Source: Alphaproteobacteria bacterium
Lineage (GTDB): Bacteria > Pseudomonadota > Alphaproteobacteria > Micropepsales > Micropepsaceae
Direction of reading: 5' to 3'
NCBI GenBank assembly: GCA_019245415.1
Contig: JAFARO010000004.1
Location: 992,001-1,056,000, forward strand
DNA length: 64,000 nucleotides
Below, piece by piece: positions 8,159-16,310 of the stretch; the stretch's first letter is position 1, and each line of letters begins with the position of its first letter. Below the pieces are notes generated by a model, which had not been told where the DNA came from, ran no database searches, and was given only the letters and a program-made list of their open reading frames with translations. The translations under genes were made by a program, and so were the position numbers.

Positions 8159-9559
8159 ATGGCCAAATTTGACTACGATCTCTTCGTCATCGGCGGCGGC
8201 TCGGGCGGGGTGAGGGCGAGCCGGATGGCGGCCATGTCCGGCGCGCGGGTGGCGCTGGCCGAGGAATACCGCATGGGCGGGACCTGCGTCATCCGCGGCT
8301 GCATCCCCAAGAAGCTGTTCGTCTATGCCAGTCAGTTCGGCGAGGAATTCCACGACGCCGAAGGCTATGGCTGGAGCGTGGGCGAGCGCCGTTTCGACTG
8401 GCCGACCCTCATCGCCAACAAGGACAAGGAGATCGCGCGCCTCGAAGGCCTCTACCGCAAGAACGTCGAGGCGGCGGGCGTCACCATCTTCGGCGACCGC
8501 GCGGTGTTCGAGGATCCGCACACCATCCTGCTGCTCAACGAAGGCCGGCGCGTCACGGCGCAGACCATCCTGATCGCGACCGGCAACCGGCCGACCCGCG
8601 AGATGGGAACCACGCATATCGTCCCGGGCGCGGATCTCTGCATCACCTCCGACGAGGCGTTCCATCTGGAGAAGCTGCCCGGACGGATCCTGATCGCCGG
8701 CGGCGGTTATGTCGCGCTAGAATTCGCCCACATCTTTCACGGCTTGGGAGCCGCGGTGTCGCTGGTCTATCGCGGCGAGAAGCCGCTGCGCGGGTTCGAT
8801 GAGGATTTGCGCGACGCGCTGATGGCGTCGATGGCACGCCGCAAGCTGAATATCCTGCTCGGCTGCGAGTTCACCGGGATCGAGAAGCGCGGCCGCTGCC
8901 TGCACGCCGAAACCAACAAGGGCGCGACCATCGAGTGCGACCAGGTGATGCTCGCCATCGGCCGGGCGCCGAACACCATGGCGCTGCATGTCGATAAGGC
9001 CGGCGTGCGGCTGGGCCGGAAGGGCGAGATCGTCGTGAACGAATACTCGCGGACCTCGGCGCCCCACATCTATGCCATCGGCGACGTCACCGACCGCATC
9101 CAGCTCACACCCGTCGCGATCCACGAAGCGATGTGCTTCGTCAAGACCGTCTATGAGGGTGTGCCTACGTCGCCGGACCACGATCTCGTGCCGAGCGCGG
9201 TGTTCACCACGCCGGAACTTGCGACCGTGGGCATGACGGAGATGAAGGCCTTGGGACTGGGCCATTCCATCGACGTCTACAAATCGACCTTCAAGCCCTT
9301 GAAGCATACCATGACCGGGACCGACGAGCGCTCGCTGTTCAAGCTGGTGGTCGACGCCAAGAGCGGCCGGGTGCTGGGCTGCCACATCTTCGGCTGGGGC
9401 GCCGCCGAAATCGTCCAGGCGGCTGCGATCGCCATCCGCATGGGCGCGAAGAAGTCCGATTTCGACGCCACCATCGCGCTGCATCCCACTGCGGCGGAAG
9501 AATTGGTGACGATGCGGATGAAATCCTATTCAAAAGCGCCGCCGGAGTCCGTATCGTAG
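8159..9559 (+). CDS. gor: Glutathione-disulfide reductase
   Basis: NADPH-dependent flavoenzyme that reduces oxidised glutathione in the cytoplasm. The 466-residue protein has the FAD-binding GGGSGG (12-17), the redox-active disulfide CVIRGC (Cys43, Cys48), a second dinucleotide-binding loop GGGYVALEFA, a YAIGDVTDR FAD motif and the C-terminal HPTAAEELVTM with the catalytic His. GGTCVIRGCIPKK separates it from dihydrolipoyl and mercuric reductases. A glutathione peroxidase lies 1.7 kb downstream, which fits a shared peroxide-defence role. Confidence 0.95.
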   Translation: MAKFDYDLFVIGGGSGGVRASRMAAMSGARVALAEEYRMGGTCVIRGCIPKKLFVYASQFGEEFHDAEGYGWSVGERRFDWPTLIANKDKEIARLEGLYRKNVEAAGVTIFGDRAVFEDPHTILLLNEGRRVTAQTILIATGNRPTREMGTTHIVPGADLCITSDEAFHLEKLPGRILIAGGGYVALEFAHIFHGLGAAVSLVYRGEKPLRGFDEDLRDALMASMARRKLNILLGCEFTGIEKRGRCLHAETNKGATIECDQVMLAIGRAPNTMALHVDKAGVRLGRKGEIVVNEYSRTSAPHIYAIGDVTDRIQLTPVAIHEAMCFVKTVYEGVPTSPDHDLVPSAVFTTPELATVGMTEMKALGLGHSIDVYKSTFKPLKHTMTGTDERSLFKLVVDAKSGRVLGCHIFGWGAAEIVQAAAIAIRMGAKKSDFDATIALHPTAAEELVTMRMKSYSKAPPESVS

Positions 9560-9571
9560 AGCATCGCGCCG

Positions 9572-9654
9572 GTCATCCTTCGAGGCCCGCCCGTCACCCT
9601 GAGGTGCGAGCGGAGCGAGCCTCGAAGGGCGACGGGCGGGCACCTCAGGATGAC
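9572..9654. repeat. Palindromic intergenic repeat (GTCATCCT family)
   Basis: An inverted repeat after gor starts GTCATCCTTCGAGGC and ends GCACCTCAGGATGAC, with internal CGCCCGTC and GACGGGCG arms. A related copy lies at 14799-14884. It sits in the leader of the kelch-like gene. Confidence 0.75.
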
Positions 9655-9705
9655 GTGGTTGCTTCGACCATGGCGTGGCCTGACGGTATAGAGAGAGGGG
9701 TTTTC

Positions 9706-11151
9706 ATGCTTCGCGCTGTTGCGTTGTCGTCGTGTCTTTTGCTGCTGCCGTCGCTGGCTTCGGCGCAGACCTTTACCAATCTTGTCCATCAGCCGCCCAA
9801 CGGCGCCGAGCTCACCATGCAGCTGACCGACGGCACGGTGCTGGCGCAGGGCGACAGCGACAGCGACTTCTACAAGCTCACCCCCGACATCAACGGCAGC
9901 TATGTCAACGGCACCTGGACGCGGCTGGCCAATCTGCCGTCCGGCTATTCGCCCTATGCCCAGGCCGAGGCGGTGCTGGCAGACGGGCGCGTGATCATCT
10001 CCGGCGGCGAGTACAATTTCGGCCAGTTCGCCTTCACCAACCAATCGGCGGTGTACGACCCGGTGGCCAACAAATGGACGATGATCGATCCGCCCAAGGG
10101 CTGGTGCTGCATCGGCGACACGCCGGCCACGGTGCTGCCCGACGGCCGCTTCCTGCTTGGCTACAAATTCAAGACTAAAATGGCGGTGCTCGATCCTACG
10201 ACGCTGAAATGGAGCGCGGTGCCCGCCGCCAACAAGAAGGGCTGGAACGCGGAAGAAGGCTGGGTGCTGCTGCCCGACGGCACGATCCTGACCGTCGACG
10301 TCAAGGCGCATCCGCATTCGGAGCGCTATCTGCCCGATCAGGGGAAATGGGTCAGCGCCGGCGACACGGTGGTCGATCTGCGCGGGCCGCAGAATTGCTG
10401 CGGCACCTGCATCCATTACGGTCCCAAGAACAAGTGCTACGACCCGCCGGGCGAGACCGGCGCGGCGCTGCGGCTTCCCGACGGGCGCGTCTTCGCCAGC
10501 GGCTCGATTCCGGAGGGCGAGACTGTCGGCCACACCGCGATCTGGACGCCGCCCAGCCCGGGCGACGCGCACGGCCATTGGACGGCGGGCCCGAACTTCC
10601 CCAACGGCGACGACGCGTTTGACTCCGGCGTCGCGGCGCTGCCCAACGGCCATGTGCTGGTGGAAAGTTCGTCGGGCACGCTCTACGAGTTCGACGGCAC
10701 GAACCTGATCAAGGAGCCATTCAGCGGCTTCGGTGTGATGATGCCGCTGCCCAGCGGCGAAGTCCTGGTCGGCGGCTTTGGGGTCTACAAATCGACCGGC
10801 ACCTACGATGCGTCCTGGGCGCCGACGATCACGGCGTTTCCGGCGAACGTGACGCGCGGCTCGAGCTATCAGATCTCCGGAACGCAGTTCAACGGCTTGT
10901 CGCAAGGCGCGGCGTTCGGCGACGAGTTCGACACCCACACCAACTTCCCGCTGGTGCGCATCACCAACACGGCCACGGGGCACGTCTTCTACGCGCGCAC
11001 CCACGACCACAGCTCGATGGGCGTCGCCACCGGCTCGGCCACGGTGATGACCAATTTCGACGTGGCGAGCGGCACGGAAACCGGTCCCGCCACGCTCGTC
11101 GTGGTCGCCAACGGAATTCCCTCGGCCCCGGTGAACGTGACGGTGAATTGA
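9706..11151 (+). CDS. Secreted kelch / galactose-oxidase-like beta-propeller protein
   Basis: A 481-residue protein with a Sec signal peptide (LSSCLLLLPSLASAQ). Repeated blade signatures LPDGRFLLG, LPDGTILTV, LPDGRVFASG, LPNGHVLVE and LPSGEVLVGG mark a kelch/galactose-oxidase-type beta-propeller. The last about 100 residues look like the C-terminal Ig-like domain of galactose oxidases (YARTHDHSSMGVATGS). Several Cys are present, including WCCIG and NCCGTC, which may form disulfides. The start at 9706 has a GAGAGAGGGG ribosome-binding site; the frame is open further upstream through the repeat but lacks a signal there. Copper-oxidase activity is not established. Confidence 0.8.
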   Translation: MLRAVALSSCLLLLPSLASAQTFTNLVHQPPNGAELTMQLTDGTVLAQGDSDSDFYKLTPDINGSYVNGTWTRLANLPSGYSPYAQAEAVLADGRVIISGGEYNFGQFAFTNQSAVYDPVANKWTMIDPPKGWCCIGDTPATVLPDGRFLLGYKFKTKMAVLDPTTLKWSAVPAANKKGWNAEEGWVLLPDGTILTVDVKAHPHSERYLPDQGKWVSAGDTVVDLRGPQNCCGTCIHYGPKNKCYDPPGETGAALRLPDGRVFASGSIPEGETVGHTAIWTPPSPGDAHGHWTAGPNFPNGDDAFDSGVAALPNGHVLVESSSGTLYEFDGTNLIKEPFSGFGVMMPLPSGEVLVGGFGVYKSTGTYDASWAPTITAFPANVTRGSSYQISGTQFNGLSQGAAFGDEFDTHTNFPLVRITNTATGHVFYARTHDHSSMGVATGSATVMTNFDVASGTETGPATLVVVANGIPSAPVNVTVN

Positions 11152-11159
11152 ACCGAATG

Positions 11160-11280
11160 ATCCTCCCCCGTTTACGGGGGAGGTGGCGCGAAGCGCCGGA
11201 GGGGGCGAGCAAGCGGCGCGCCCCCTCCGCCTCGCTCGCGAAGTGCTCGCTCGGCACCTCCCCCGTAAACGGGGGAGGAT
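11160..11280. repeat. Long palindromic repeat, copy 1 (CCTCCCCCGTTTACGGGGGAGG)
   Basis: About 120 bp flanked by near-identical hairpins of the form CCTCCCCC-GTTTAC-GGGGGAGG in inverted orientation. The interior includes GGCGCGAAGCGCC and GCCTCGCTCGCG. It lies between two convergent genes and may act as a bidirectional transcription end. A second copy at 22097-22219 is about equally long and has entered a coding region. Confidence 0.85.
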
Positions 11281-11293
11281 CAGTGTGCTTGGC

Positions 11294-11773
11294 CTACTTC
11301 AACGCGCCTTCGATCGCTTCCCTCAAATCGGCTGCCCCCGGCTCGGTGCGCGAGCCGAACGTGCCGGCGATGCTTCCGTCGCGGCCGAAGAGATATTTGT
11401 GGAAGTTCCATTTGGGCGCAGCGGCCTCGCCGAGTTCCTTCGCGACCCATCGATAGAGCGGATGCGCCTCGGCGCCGATGACGTGCTCCTTCGCTGTCAT
11501 CGGGAAGTCCACGCTGAAGCGCGTCTCGCAGAATGTCTTGATCTCGTTCTCGCTGCCGGGTTCCTGCGCGCCGAAATCGTTCGCCGGCACGCCCAGCACG
11601 ACCAGCCCGGCGTCGCGCTTCTCGCGCCAGAGCTTCTCCAAGCCTTCATATTGCGGGGTGAGCCCGCACTGGCTTGCCACGTTGACCACCAGCAGCGCCT
11701 TGCCCTTGAAGCTGGAGAGCGGCAGCGGCGCGCCGTCGATGGAGCGGAACTGGAAGTCGTAGGCGGTGGTCAT
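11294..11773 (-). CDS. Glutathione peroxidase (Cys type)
   Basis: Reduces hydrogen peroxide and organic hydroperoxides using glutathione or thioredoxin. The 159-residue protein has the active-site motif NVASQCGLT with Cys36 in place of selenocysteine, the downstream GVPANDFGAQEPG (Gln of the catalytic tetrad) and WNFHKYL (Trp and Asn). Length is normal. The start ATG at 11773 lies 71 bp from the start of the divergent EAL protein gene. The gene is convergent with the kelch protein, separated by a long palindromic repeat. Pairing with gor nearby supports a thiol-peroxide role. Confidence 0.93.
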   Translation of the reverse strand: MTTAYDFQFRSIDGAPLPLSSFKGKALLVVNVASQCGLTPQYEGLEKLWREKRDAGLVVLGVPANDFGAQEPGSENEIKTFCETRFSVDFPMTAKEHVIGAEAHPLYRWVAKELGEAAAPKWNFHKYLFGRDGSIAGTFGSRTEPGAADLREAIEGALK

Positions 11774-11843
11774 CGGCAATTCTCCCTGCGGGCCGGGAGT
11801 TTGGTTAACCGATTGGAAACGCACAAGCGGCAAACTTCCGCAA

Positions 11844-13073
11844 ATGGCCGGCGTCCTCATCTCCATCATCAGTCTGTTCGGCTCCGCCGCGGTCGGGGGG
11901 GCGGTCGGGCTGTTTGCCGGGTTTCCGGCGGGGACGGCAGTCTTCGCGATCCTGCTTCTCTTCGCGCTCCAGCTCCGCCTGGCCGCCAACCAGCGCCGCG
12001 AGCGGCGCCTGGCCGGCCGCGAAATCGCTGGCCTCAAGCGCGCCCATGCCGCGATCGAGCAGGCGCTCGGCGAGGCCCAGGCCAAGATGGAGGTCATCCG
12101 CGAGGCGGCCGAGGCGCGCTCCAGCGCCCAGGGCCGCAAGATCGTCGCCGAGCTGCAGGTGCTGGAAAGCCTGATGCGCGAATTCGCGGGACGCATTTCG
12201 GAAAAAGCCGCACCCGACGCGGCCCCCGTCGCGTCCGGGCAGGCGCCCGGTGCGCGCGCCTATCTGGAGAGCATGGGCGAGTCCGACCTGCTCGAGACCA
12301 TCCGCGCCAGCCTGGAGGAGAACCGGGTCGATCTCTATCTCCAGCCCATCGTCAGCCTGCCGCAGAGGAAGTTGCGCTATTACGAAGCGCTGTCGCGGCT
12401 GCGCGCCGAGAACGGCTCCGTCATCATGCCGGCGCAGTATATGAAGGTTGCCGCACCCGCCGGATTGATGAGCGTGGTCGACAATCTCCTGCTCTTCCGC
12501 TGCGTGCAGATCGTGCGGCGCCTGACGCACAAGAACCGCGACGTGGCGGTGTTCTGCAACATCTCCGGCGATACGCTGACCGATGCCGAGTTCTTTCCCC
12601 AGTTCCTCGAATACATGCGCCAGAACAAGGACCTCGCCGGCCAGATCGTGTTCGAGTTCGGCCAGGAGGCTGTCGCCAAGGCGGGCGCCAAGGGCGAAGA
12701 GAACCTGATCGTGCTCGCCGGTCTCGGCTTCGCGCTGTCGATGGACCACGTCGATGCGCTGGCGCTCGATTTCGGGCGGCTGAAGCGCATCGGCTTCCGC
12801 CACCTCAAGCTGCGCGCCGACGTGCTGCTCGGCGGCATGAGCCATGCCCGCGCCGCGGTGGGACCGGAGGACTTCAAGACCCTGCTCGCCCGCCACGGCC
12901 TCAATCTCATCGTCGAACGCGTCGAGGACGAGAAGACGGTCGTCCAGCTCCTCGAATACGGCGTCGATTTCGCGCAAGGCTATCTCTTCGGCGAACCGCG
13001 CGCCGTGCGCGACGACAAGCCGGAAAAGACCGAACCCGCCGCCCCCGTCATCCCCTTCCGCAAGAGCGCGTGA
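11844..13073 (+). CDS. Membrane protein with degenerate EAL domain (TipF-like)
   Basis: A 409-residue protein: two hydrophobic N-terminal helices (residues 4-48), a probable coiled coil (about 50-115) and an EAL domain (about 150-400). The EAL triplet is kept (YYEALSRL), as are CNIS and FAQGYLFG, but the metal-binding DDFGTG motif is replaced by SMDHVDAL, the KID motif by HLKLRAD and EGVE by ERVED. It is therefore unlikely to hydrolyse c-di-GMP and may be a c-di-GMP receptor. Two membrane helices, coiled coil and inactive EAL are the layout of Caulobacter TipF, a flagellar-assembly factor; no flagellar genes are here to confirm that. Start chosen at 11844, just before the first helix. Confidence 0.75.
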   Translation: MAGVLISIISLFGSAAVGGAVGLFAGFPAGTAVFAILLLFALQLRLAANQRRERRLAGREIAGLKRAHAAIEQALGEAQAKMEVIREAAEARSSAQGRKIVAELQVLESLMREFAGRISEKAAPDAAPVASGQAPGARAYLESMGESDLLETIRASLEENRVDLYLQPIVSLPQRKLRYYEALSRLRAENGSVIMPAQYMKVAAPAGLMSVVDNLLLFRCVQIVRRLTHKNRDVAVFCNISGDTLTDAEFFPQFLEYMRQNKDLAGQIVFEFGQEAVAKAGAKGEENLIVLAGLGFALSMDHVDALALDFGRLKRIGFRHLKLRADVLLGGMSHARAAVGPEDFKTLLARHGLNLIVERVEDEKTVVQLLEYGVDFAQGYLFGEPRAVRDDKPEKTEPAAPVIPFRKSA

Positions 13074-13440
13074 TTTTGGCCTCCCCTATGTGGGGAGGCA
13101 GCAGCACTTGATTTCAGATTCTGGCGTCGCCGCTGCGTTCGGAGTTTTCGAACTTTTGGCGTGAATGTCGCCTTAAGCGATGTTACTCTTTCTGACGTCG
13201 ACGCTGGATTCGGTACATCCGGCGCGGCCCTAGGGGGCTCTTGGATACCCGCCTAGGGCCTTAAGGTGCGCCAGTCGAGACCCGGGGCGACCGGGCCGGT
13301 CGTCTTCCTTGGCAGGGGCGACCGGTCCAAGACTCGGCGGACGTAGCCTTGTCCAGCAATTTTATTGCCGCAAGCCCAAATGCCGTAAGTGCGCGAATCA
13401 TCAACACCATATTTGTCAGTAGGCGGACAAGTTAACGAAT
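13074..13440. other. 367-bp gene-free spacer with strong inverted repeats
   Basis: No supported gene. It begins with a hairpin GCCTCCCC-TATGT-GGGGAGGC (13079-13099) just after the EAL gene, a possible transcription end. At 13221-13272 GGCGCGGCCCTAGG pairs with CCTAGGGCC and GCGCC, forming a stem broken by one bulge. At 13280-13340 GACCGG/CCGGTC arms recur. The last about 100 bp are AT-richer and probably hold the promoter of the HAD hydrolase. I compared it by eye with tmRNA, SRP RNA and RNase P signatures and found none. Confidence 0.5.
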
Positions 13441-14295
13441 ATGGCGGCCAAATTGCATTTACCTCCCATTCTCCCCGGCCTTTCCGCCATCGCGGCCGAT
13501 TACGACGCGCTCGTGTGCGACGTCTGGGGCGTGCTGCATGACGGCACGGCGGCGCGGCTCGAGGCGACGGCGGCGTTGCAGCGGTTCCGCGCGGAGCATG
13601 GGCCGGTGGTGCTGCTCTCCAACGCGCCAAGGCCCAAGCGCGACCTGGAGGCGCAGTTCCGCCGCTTCGGCGTGCCGCTCGATTGCTACGACGCCATCGT
13701 GACGTCCGGCATCGCCACGCGCATCGATCTCGCGCGGCGCTGCAAGGACCGCCGGTTGCGTATGTTCCATCTCGGCCCCGAACGCGACCGCGGCATTTTC
13801 GAAGGTCTCGATATCGCGGCAAGCGCAATCGAGGACGCCGAGATCGTCCTGAACAGCGGATTGTTCGACGACGACCGCGAGACGCCCGACGACTATCGCG
13901 AGCGGCTTGCGCAAATGAAGGCGCGGGGCCTGCCGATGCTCTGCGCCAATCCAGACCGGGTGGTGCAGCGCGGCGGCAGGCTGATCTGGTGCGCCGGCGC
14001 GCTGGCGAGCGAATACGAGAAGCTCGGCGGGACGGTGATCTATTACGGCAAGCCGATGCCCGCGATCTACGACATCGTGCGGGCGGAGGTGCCGAAGGCG
14101 CGGCGATGGCTCGCGATCGGCGACGGACTGCACACCGACATCAAGGGCGCCAACGGTGCCGGCATCGACGCGCTGTTCATCGCCGACGGCATCCATGGCG
14201 AAGAGATCGGCGCGGTGACGCCCGTGCGCATGGCCGCGCTCTTTGCCGAAGCCGGCGTCAGCGCGCGCGCCGCGATGCCGCGGCTGGTCTGGTAG
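13441..14295 (+). CDS. TIGR01459-type HAD hydrolase (NagD-like)
   Basis: A 284-residue cytoplasmic HAD phosphatase of the NagD-like IIA group. Motif I is CDVWGVLHDG, where the nucleophile Asp is followed by VWGVLHDG as in TIGR01459 proteins. Motif II is LLSNAPRP, with Lys in YYGKPMPAIYD, and motif IV is AIGDGLHTDIKGANGAG. Substrate unknown. It is followed by a MaoC hydratase and ribF in the same direction. Confidence 0.85.
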   Translation: MAAKLHLPPILPGLSAIAADYDALVCDVWGVLHDGTAARLEATAALQRFRAEHGPVVLLSNAPRPKRDLEAQFRRFGVPLDCYDAIVTSGIATRIDLARRCKDRRLRMFHLGPERDRGIFEGLDIAASAIEDAEIVLNSGLFDDDRETPDDYRERLAQMKARGLPMLCANPDRVVQRGGRLIWCAGALASEYEKLGGTVIYYGKPMPAIYDIVRAEVPKARRWLAIGDGLHTDIKGANGAGIDALFIADGIHGEEIGAVTPVRMAALFAEAGVSARAAMPRLVW

Positions 14296-14362
14296 GACGA
14301 TCGGCGCGCTTGCCGCCGCTGCCCCGCATCGCTAAGACGCCCGCGGAACAACAGAGGTGGCC

Positions 14363-14785
14363 ATGACCTATACCATCGACGATCTCAAGCCCGGCATGTC
14401 CGAGGGCTATACGCGCACGGTGACGGAACGCGACATCGAACTGTTCGGCGAGGTCAGCGGCGACGTCAATCCGGTGCATTTCGACGAAGCCTTCGCGGCG
14501 ACGACGATCTTCAAGGGCCGCATCGCGCACGGCATGCTGTCGGCGAGCTACATCTCGACGGTGCTGGGCATGAAGATGCCCGGCCCCGGCACGATCTTCA
14601 TGAGCCTCACCACCCGCTTCAAGGCGCCGGTCCGCATCGGCGATACGGTCGCCACCACCTGCACCGTGCGCGAGGTCAATGCCGAGAAGCGCCGCGTCCT
14701 CTTCGATTGCGTCTGCAAGGTGGGCGAGACCACCGTCGTCGAAGGCGAGGCGCTGGTCATGGCGCCGGCGCGGGCGAAGGGGTAG
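14363..14785 (+). CDS. MaoC-family (R)-specific enoyl-CoA hydratase
   Basis: A 140-residue single hot-dog-fold protein. The hydratase-2 motif is seen in DVNPVHFDEAFA (catalytic Asp and His) followed by GRIAHGMLSASYIS. Members hydrate trans-2-enoyl-CoA to (R)-3-hydroxyacyl-CoA, feeding polyhydroxyalkanoate synthesis or acyl-CoA metabolism. A GTG at 14357 would add two residues; the ATG at 14363 has AGAGG at good spacing and is preferred. Several acyl-CoA dehydrogenases occur elsewhere in the window but are not linked to it. Confidence 0.88.
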   Translation: MTYTIDDLKPGMSEGYTRTVTERDIELFGEVSGDVNPVHFDEAFAATTIFKGRIAHGMLSASYISTVLGMKMPGPGTIFMSLTTRFKAPVRIGDTVATTCTVREVNAEKRRVLFDCVCKVGETTVVEGEALVMAPARAKG

Positions 14786-14798
14786 GTATGGATATTGC

Positions 14799-14884
14799 GT
14801 CATCCTGAGGTGCTTCGCGCGCGTGCTTCGAGGGCCGCTTCGCGGCCACCTCAGCATGACGCGCGCGGAGCCTCGAAGGGTGAC
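14799..14884. repeat. Palindromic intergenic repeat (GTCATCCTGAGG family)
   Basis: The spacer before ribF starts GTCATCCTGAGGTGC and contains CCACCTCAGCATGAC and GCCTCGAAGGGTGACC. It is related to the copy at 9572-9654. No FMN riboswitch (RFN) signature is visible here. Confidence 0.7.
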
Positions 14885-14907
14885 CCTGGAGCACGCATTC
14901 GGACCGC

Positions 14908-15855
14908 ATGAAAATCTTTCGCCACTATCGCGACGTTCCCGGCGCCTATCAGGGCGCGGTGGTGGCGGTCGGCAACTTCGACGGCGTCCATCGCGGCCAT
15001 CAGGCGCTGATCGCCGAAGCCGGCCGCAAGGCGCAGGAGCGCGGCGCGGCGCTGTGCGTGCTCGCCTTCGAGCCGCATCCGCAGGAGTTCTTCCGGCCGT
15101 CGCCGCAGTCCTTTCGCTTGACGCCGTTCCGCGTCAAGGCGCGGCTGCTGGCCGAGCTCGGCGTGGACGCGATGTTCGCGCTGCCCTTCGACGCGCAACT
15201 GGCGACGAAAAGCGCGCAGGAATTCGTGCTCGACGTCCTGGTCGGCGGCCTCGCGGTCGGCTGCGTGGTCGTGGGCGGCGACTTCCAGTTCGGCAAGGGC
15301 CGCGCCGGCAACACCACGGTGCTCGCCTATATGGGCGAGATGGAAGGCTTCGGCGTCGAGATCTTCGATGCGGTGAGCGACGGCGACGAGAAGATCTCCT
15401 CCACCGCGATCCGCGCCGCATTGCGCGAAGGCAGGCCGCAGGAGGCGGCGCGGCTGCTCGGCCATCATTGGGCGGTCGAGGCGCGGGTCGAACACGGCGA
15501 CAAGCGCGGCCGCGCCATCGGCGTGCCGACGGCGAACATGCGCCTCGTCGATTGCTTGCATCCCGCGTTCGGCGTCTATGCGGTGCGCGCCTCGATCCTG
15601 GAAGACGAGCGCGTCGTCGCGCGCCACAACGGCGTCGCCAATTTCGGCATCCGCCCGATGTTCGAGTCGAAGGTGCCGCTGCTAGAGACCCTGCTCTTCG
15701 ATTTCGCCGGCGATCTCTACGGCAAGCACCTCTCGGTCGAATTGATCGCCTATCTGCGGCCCGAGATGAATTTGCCCGATCTCGCTTCCCTGAAAGCACA
15801 GATCGCCAAGGACGCGGAAGCCGCGAAGGCCATATTGGCGAAAGTCACGATCTAG
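14908..15855 (+). CDS. ribF: Bifunctional riboflavin kinase / FAD synthetase
   Basis: Phosphorylates riboflavin to FMN and adenylates FMN to FAD. The 315-residue protein has an N-terminal FAD synthetase nucleotidyltransferase domain (GNFDGVHRGHQALI, FEPHPQEFF, GGDFQFGKGRAGN, ISSTAIRAAL) to about residue 185, and a C-terminal riboflavin kinase domain (GRAIGVPTANM, ANFGIRPMFE, LYGKHLSVELI). Length is typical. In related genomes ribF is commonly followed directly by ileS and lspA; here a 2-kb islet intervenes. Confidence 0.95.
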   Translation: MKIFRHYRDVPGAYQGAVVAVGNFDGVHRGHQALIAEAGRKAQERGAALCVLAFEPHPQEFFRPSPQSFRLTPFRVKARLLAELGVDAMFALPFDAQLATKSAQEFVLDVLVGGLAVGCVVVGGDFQFGKGRAGNTTVLAYMGEMEGFGVEIFDAVSDGDEKISSTAIRAALREGRPQEAARLLGHHWAVEARVEHGDKRGRAIGVPTANMRLVDCLHPAFGVYAVRASILEDERVVARHNGVANFGIRPMFESKVPLLETLLFDFAGDLYGKHLSVELIAYLRPEMNLPDLASLKAQIAKDAEAAKAILAKVTI

Positions 15856-15874
15856 AAGCCGGTCCGATCGTGAA

Positions 15875-16135
15875 TCAATGCGGCTTCGCCGGGGCGGGCA
15901 TGATCATCCCTTGATAGAGATAGAGGTTGGGCCGCATCGCCGCGCCCGGCTTGATCTGTGCCAAGCTGTAGCGCGACAGCTCGACGCGCTTGGGCGGCAC
16001 GAAGGTGGTGTCGGGAATCGCTGTGATGGCCTCGGCAAAGACCTGGTTGCCCTCGCGCACCAGCCGCGCCACGGCATAGGTGATCACGCCGGTGCTGGTC
16101 GGCAGCGGAACCACGACCTGGTCGATATCGGACAT
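15875..16135 (-). CDS. Conserved hypothetical protein, 86 residues
   Basis: A small soluble protein on the minus strand with no motif I recognise; it has no signal peptide or membrane segment and ends in a Pro-rich tail (MIMPAPAKPH). A start at 16135 (MSDIDQVVVPL) is preceded by GGAG at suitable spacing; a start four codons upstream at 16147 is also possible. It converges on ribF, 19 bp away. Composition is still GC-rich, unlike the next genes to the right. Confidence 0.6.
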   Translation of the reverse strand: MSDIDQVVVPLPTSTGVITYAVARLVREGNQVFAEAITAIPDTTFVPPKRVELSRYSLAQIKPGAAMRPNLYLYQGMIMPAPAKPH

Positions 16136-16310
16136 GGGGGGCTCCATAAAGAATTACCCTCCCAGAGGGGGTACGCGCTCGACATGCTGAATGTTGTCAC
16201 GCTAGAGCTTGTATGCGTGACAGGCCGAGACTCAAGGGCAGAACCGAGGCTCCATGGTCACTGCGGGACAGGCGCGGGGTGAACTGGTTTCACAAAAGCG
16301 CACGGATTCT

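Noticed and set aside
13074..13440. A tmRNA, SRP RNA or RNase P gene in the structured spacer
   Set aside because: No tag-peptide frame, no SRP GGAAG/AGCAG loop and no RNase P core were found, so no RNA type can be named.
14786..14907. An FMN riboswitch before ribF
   Set aside because: The spacer is a dispersed palindromic repeat; none of the RFN conserved boxes is visible.
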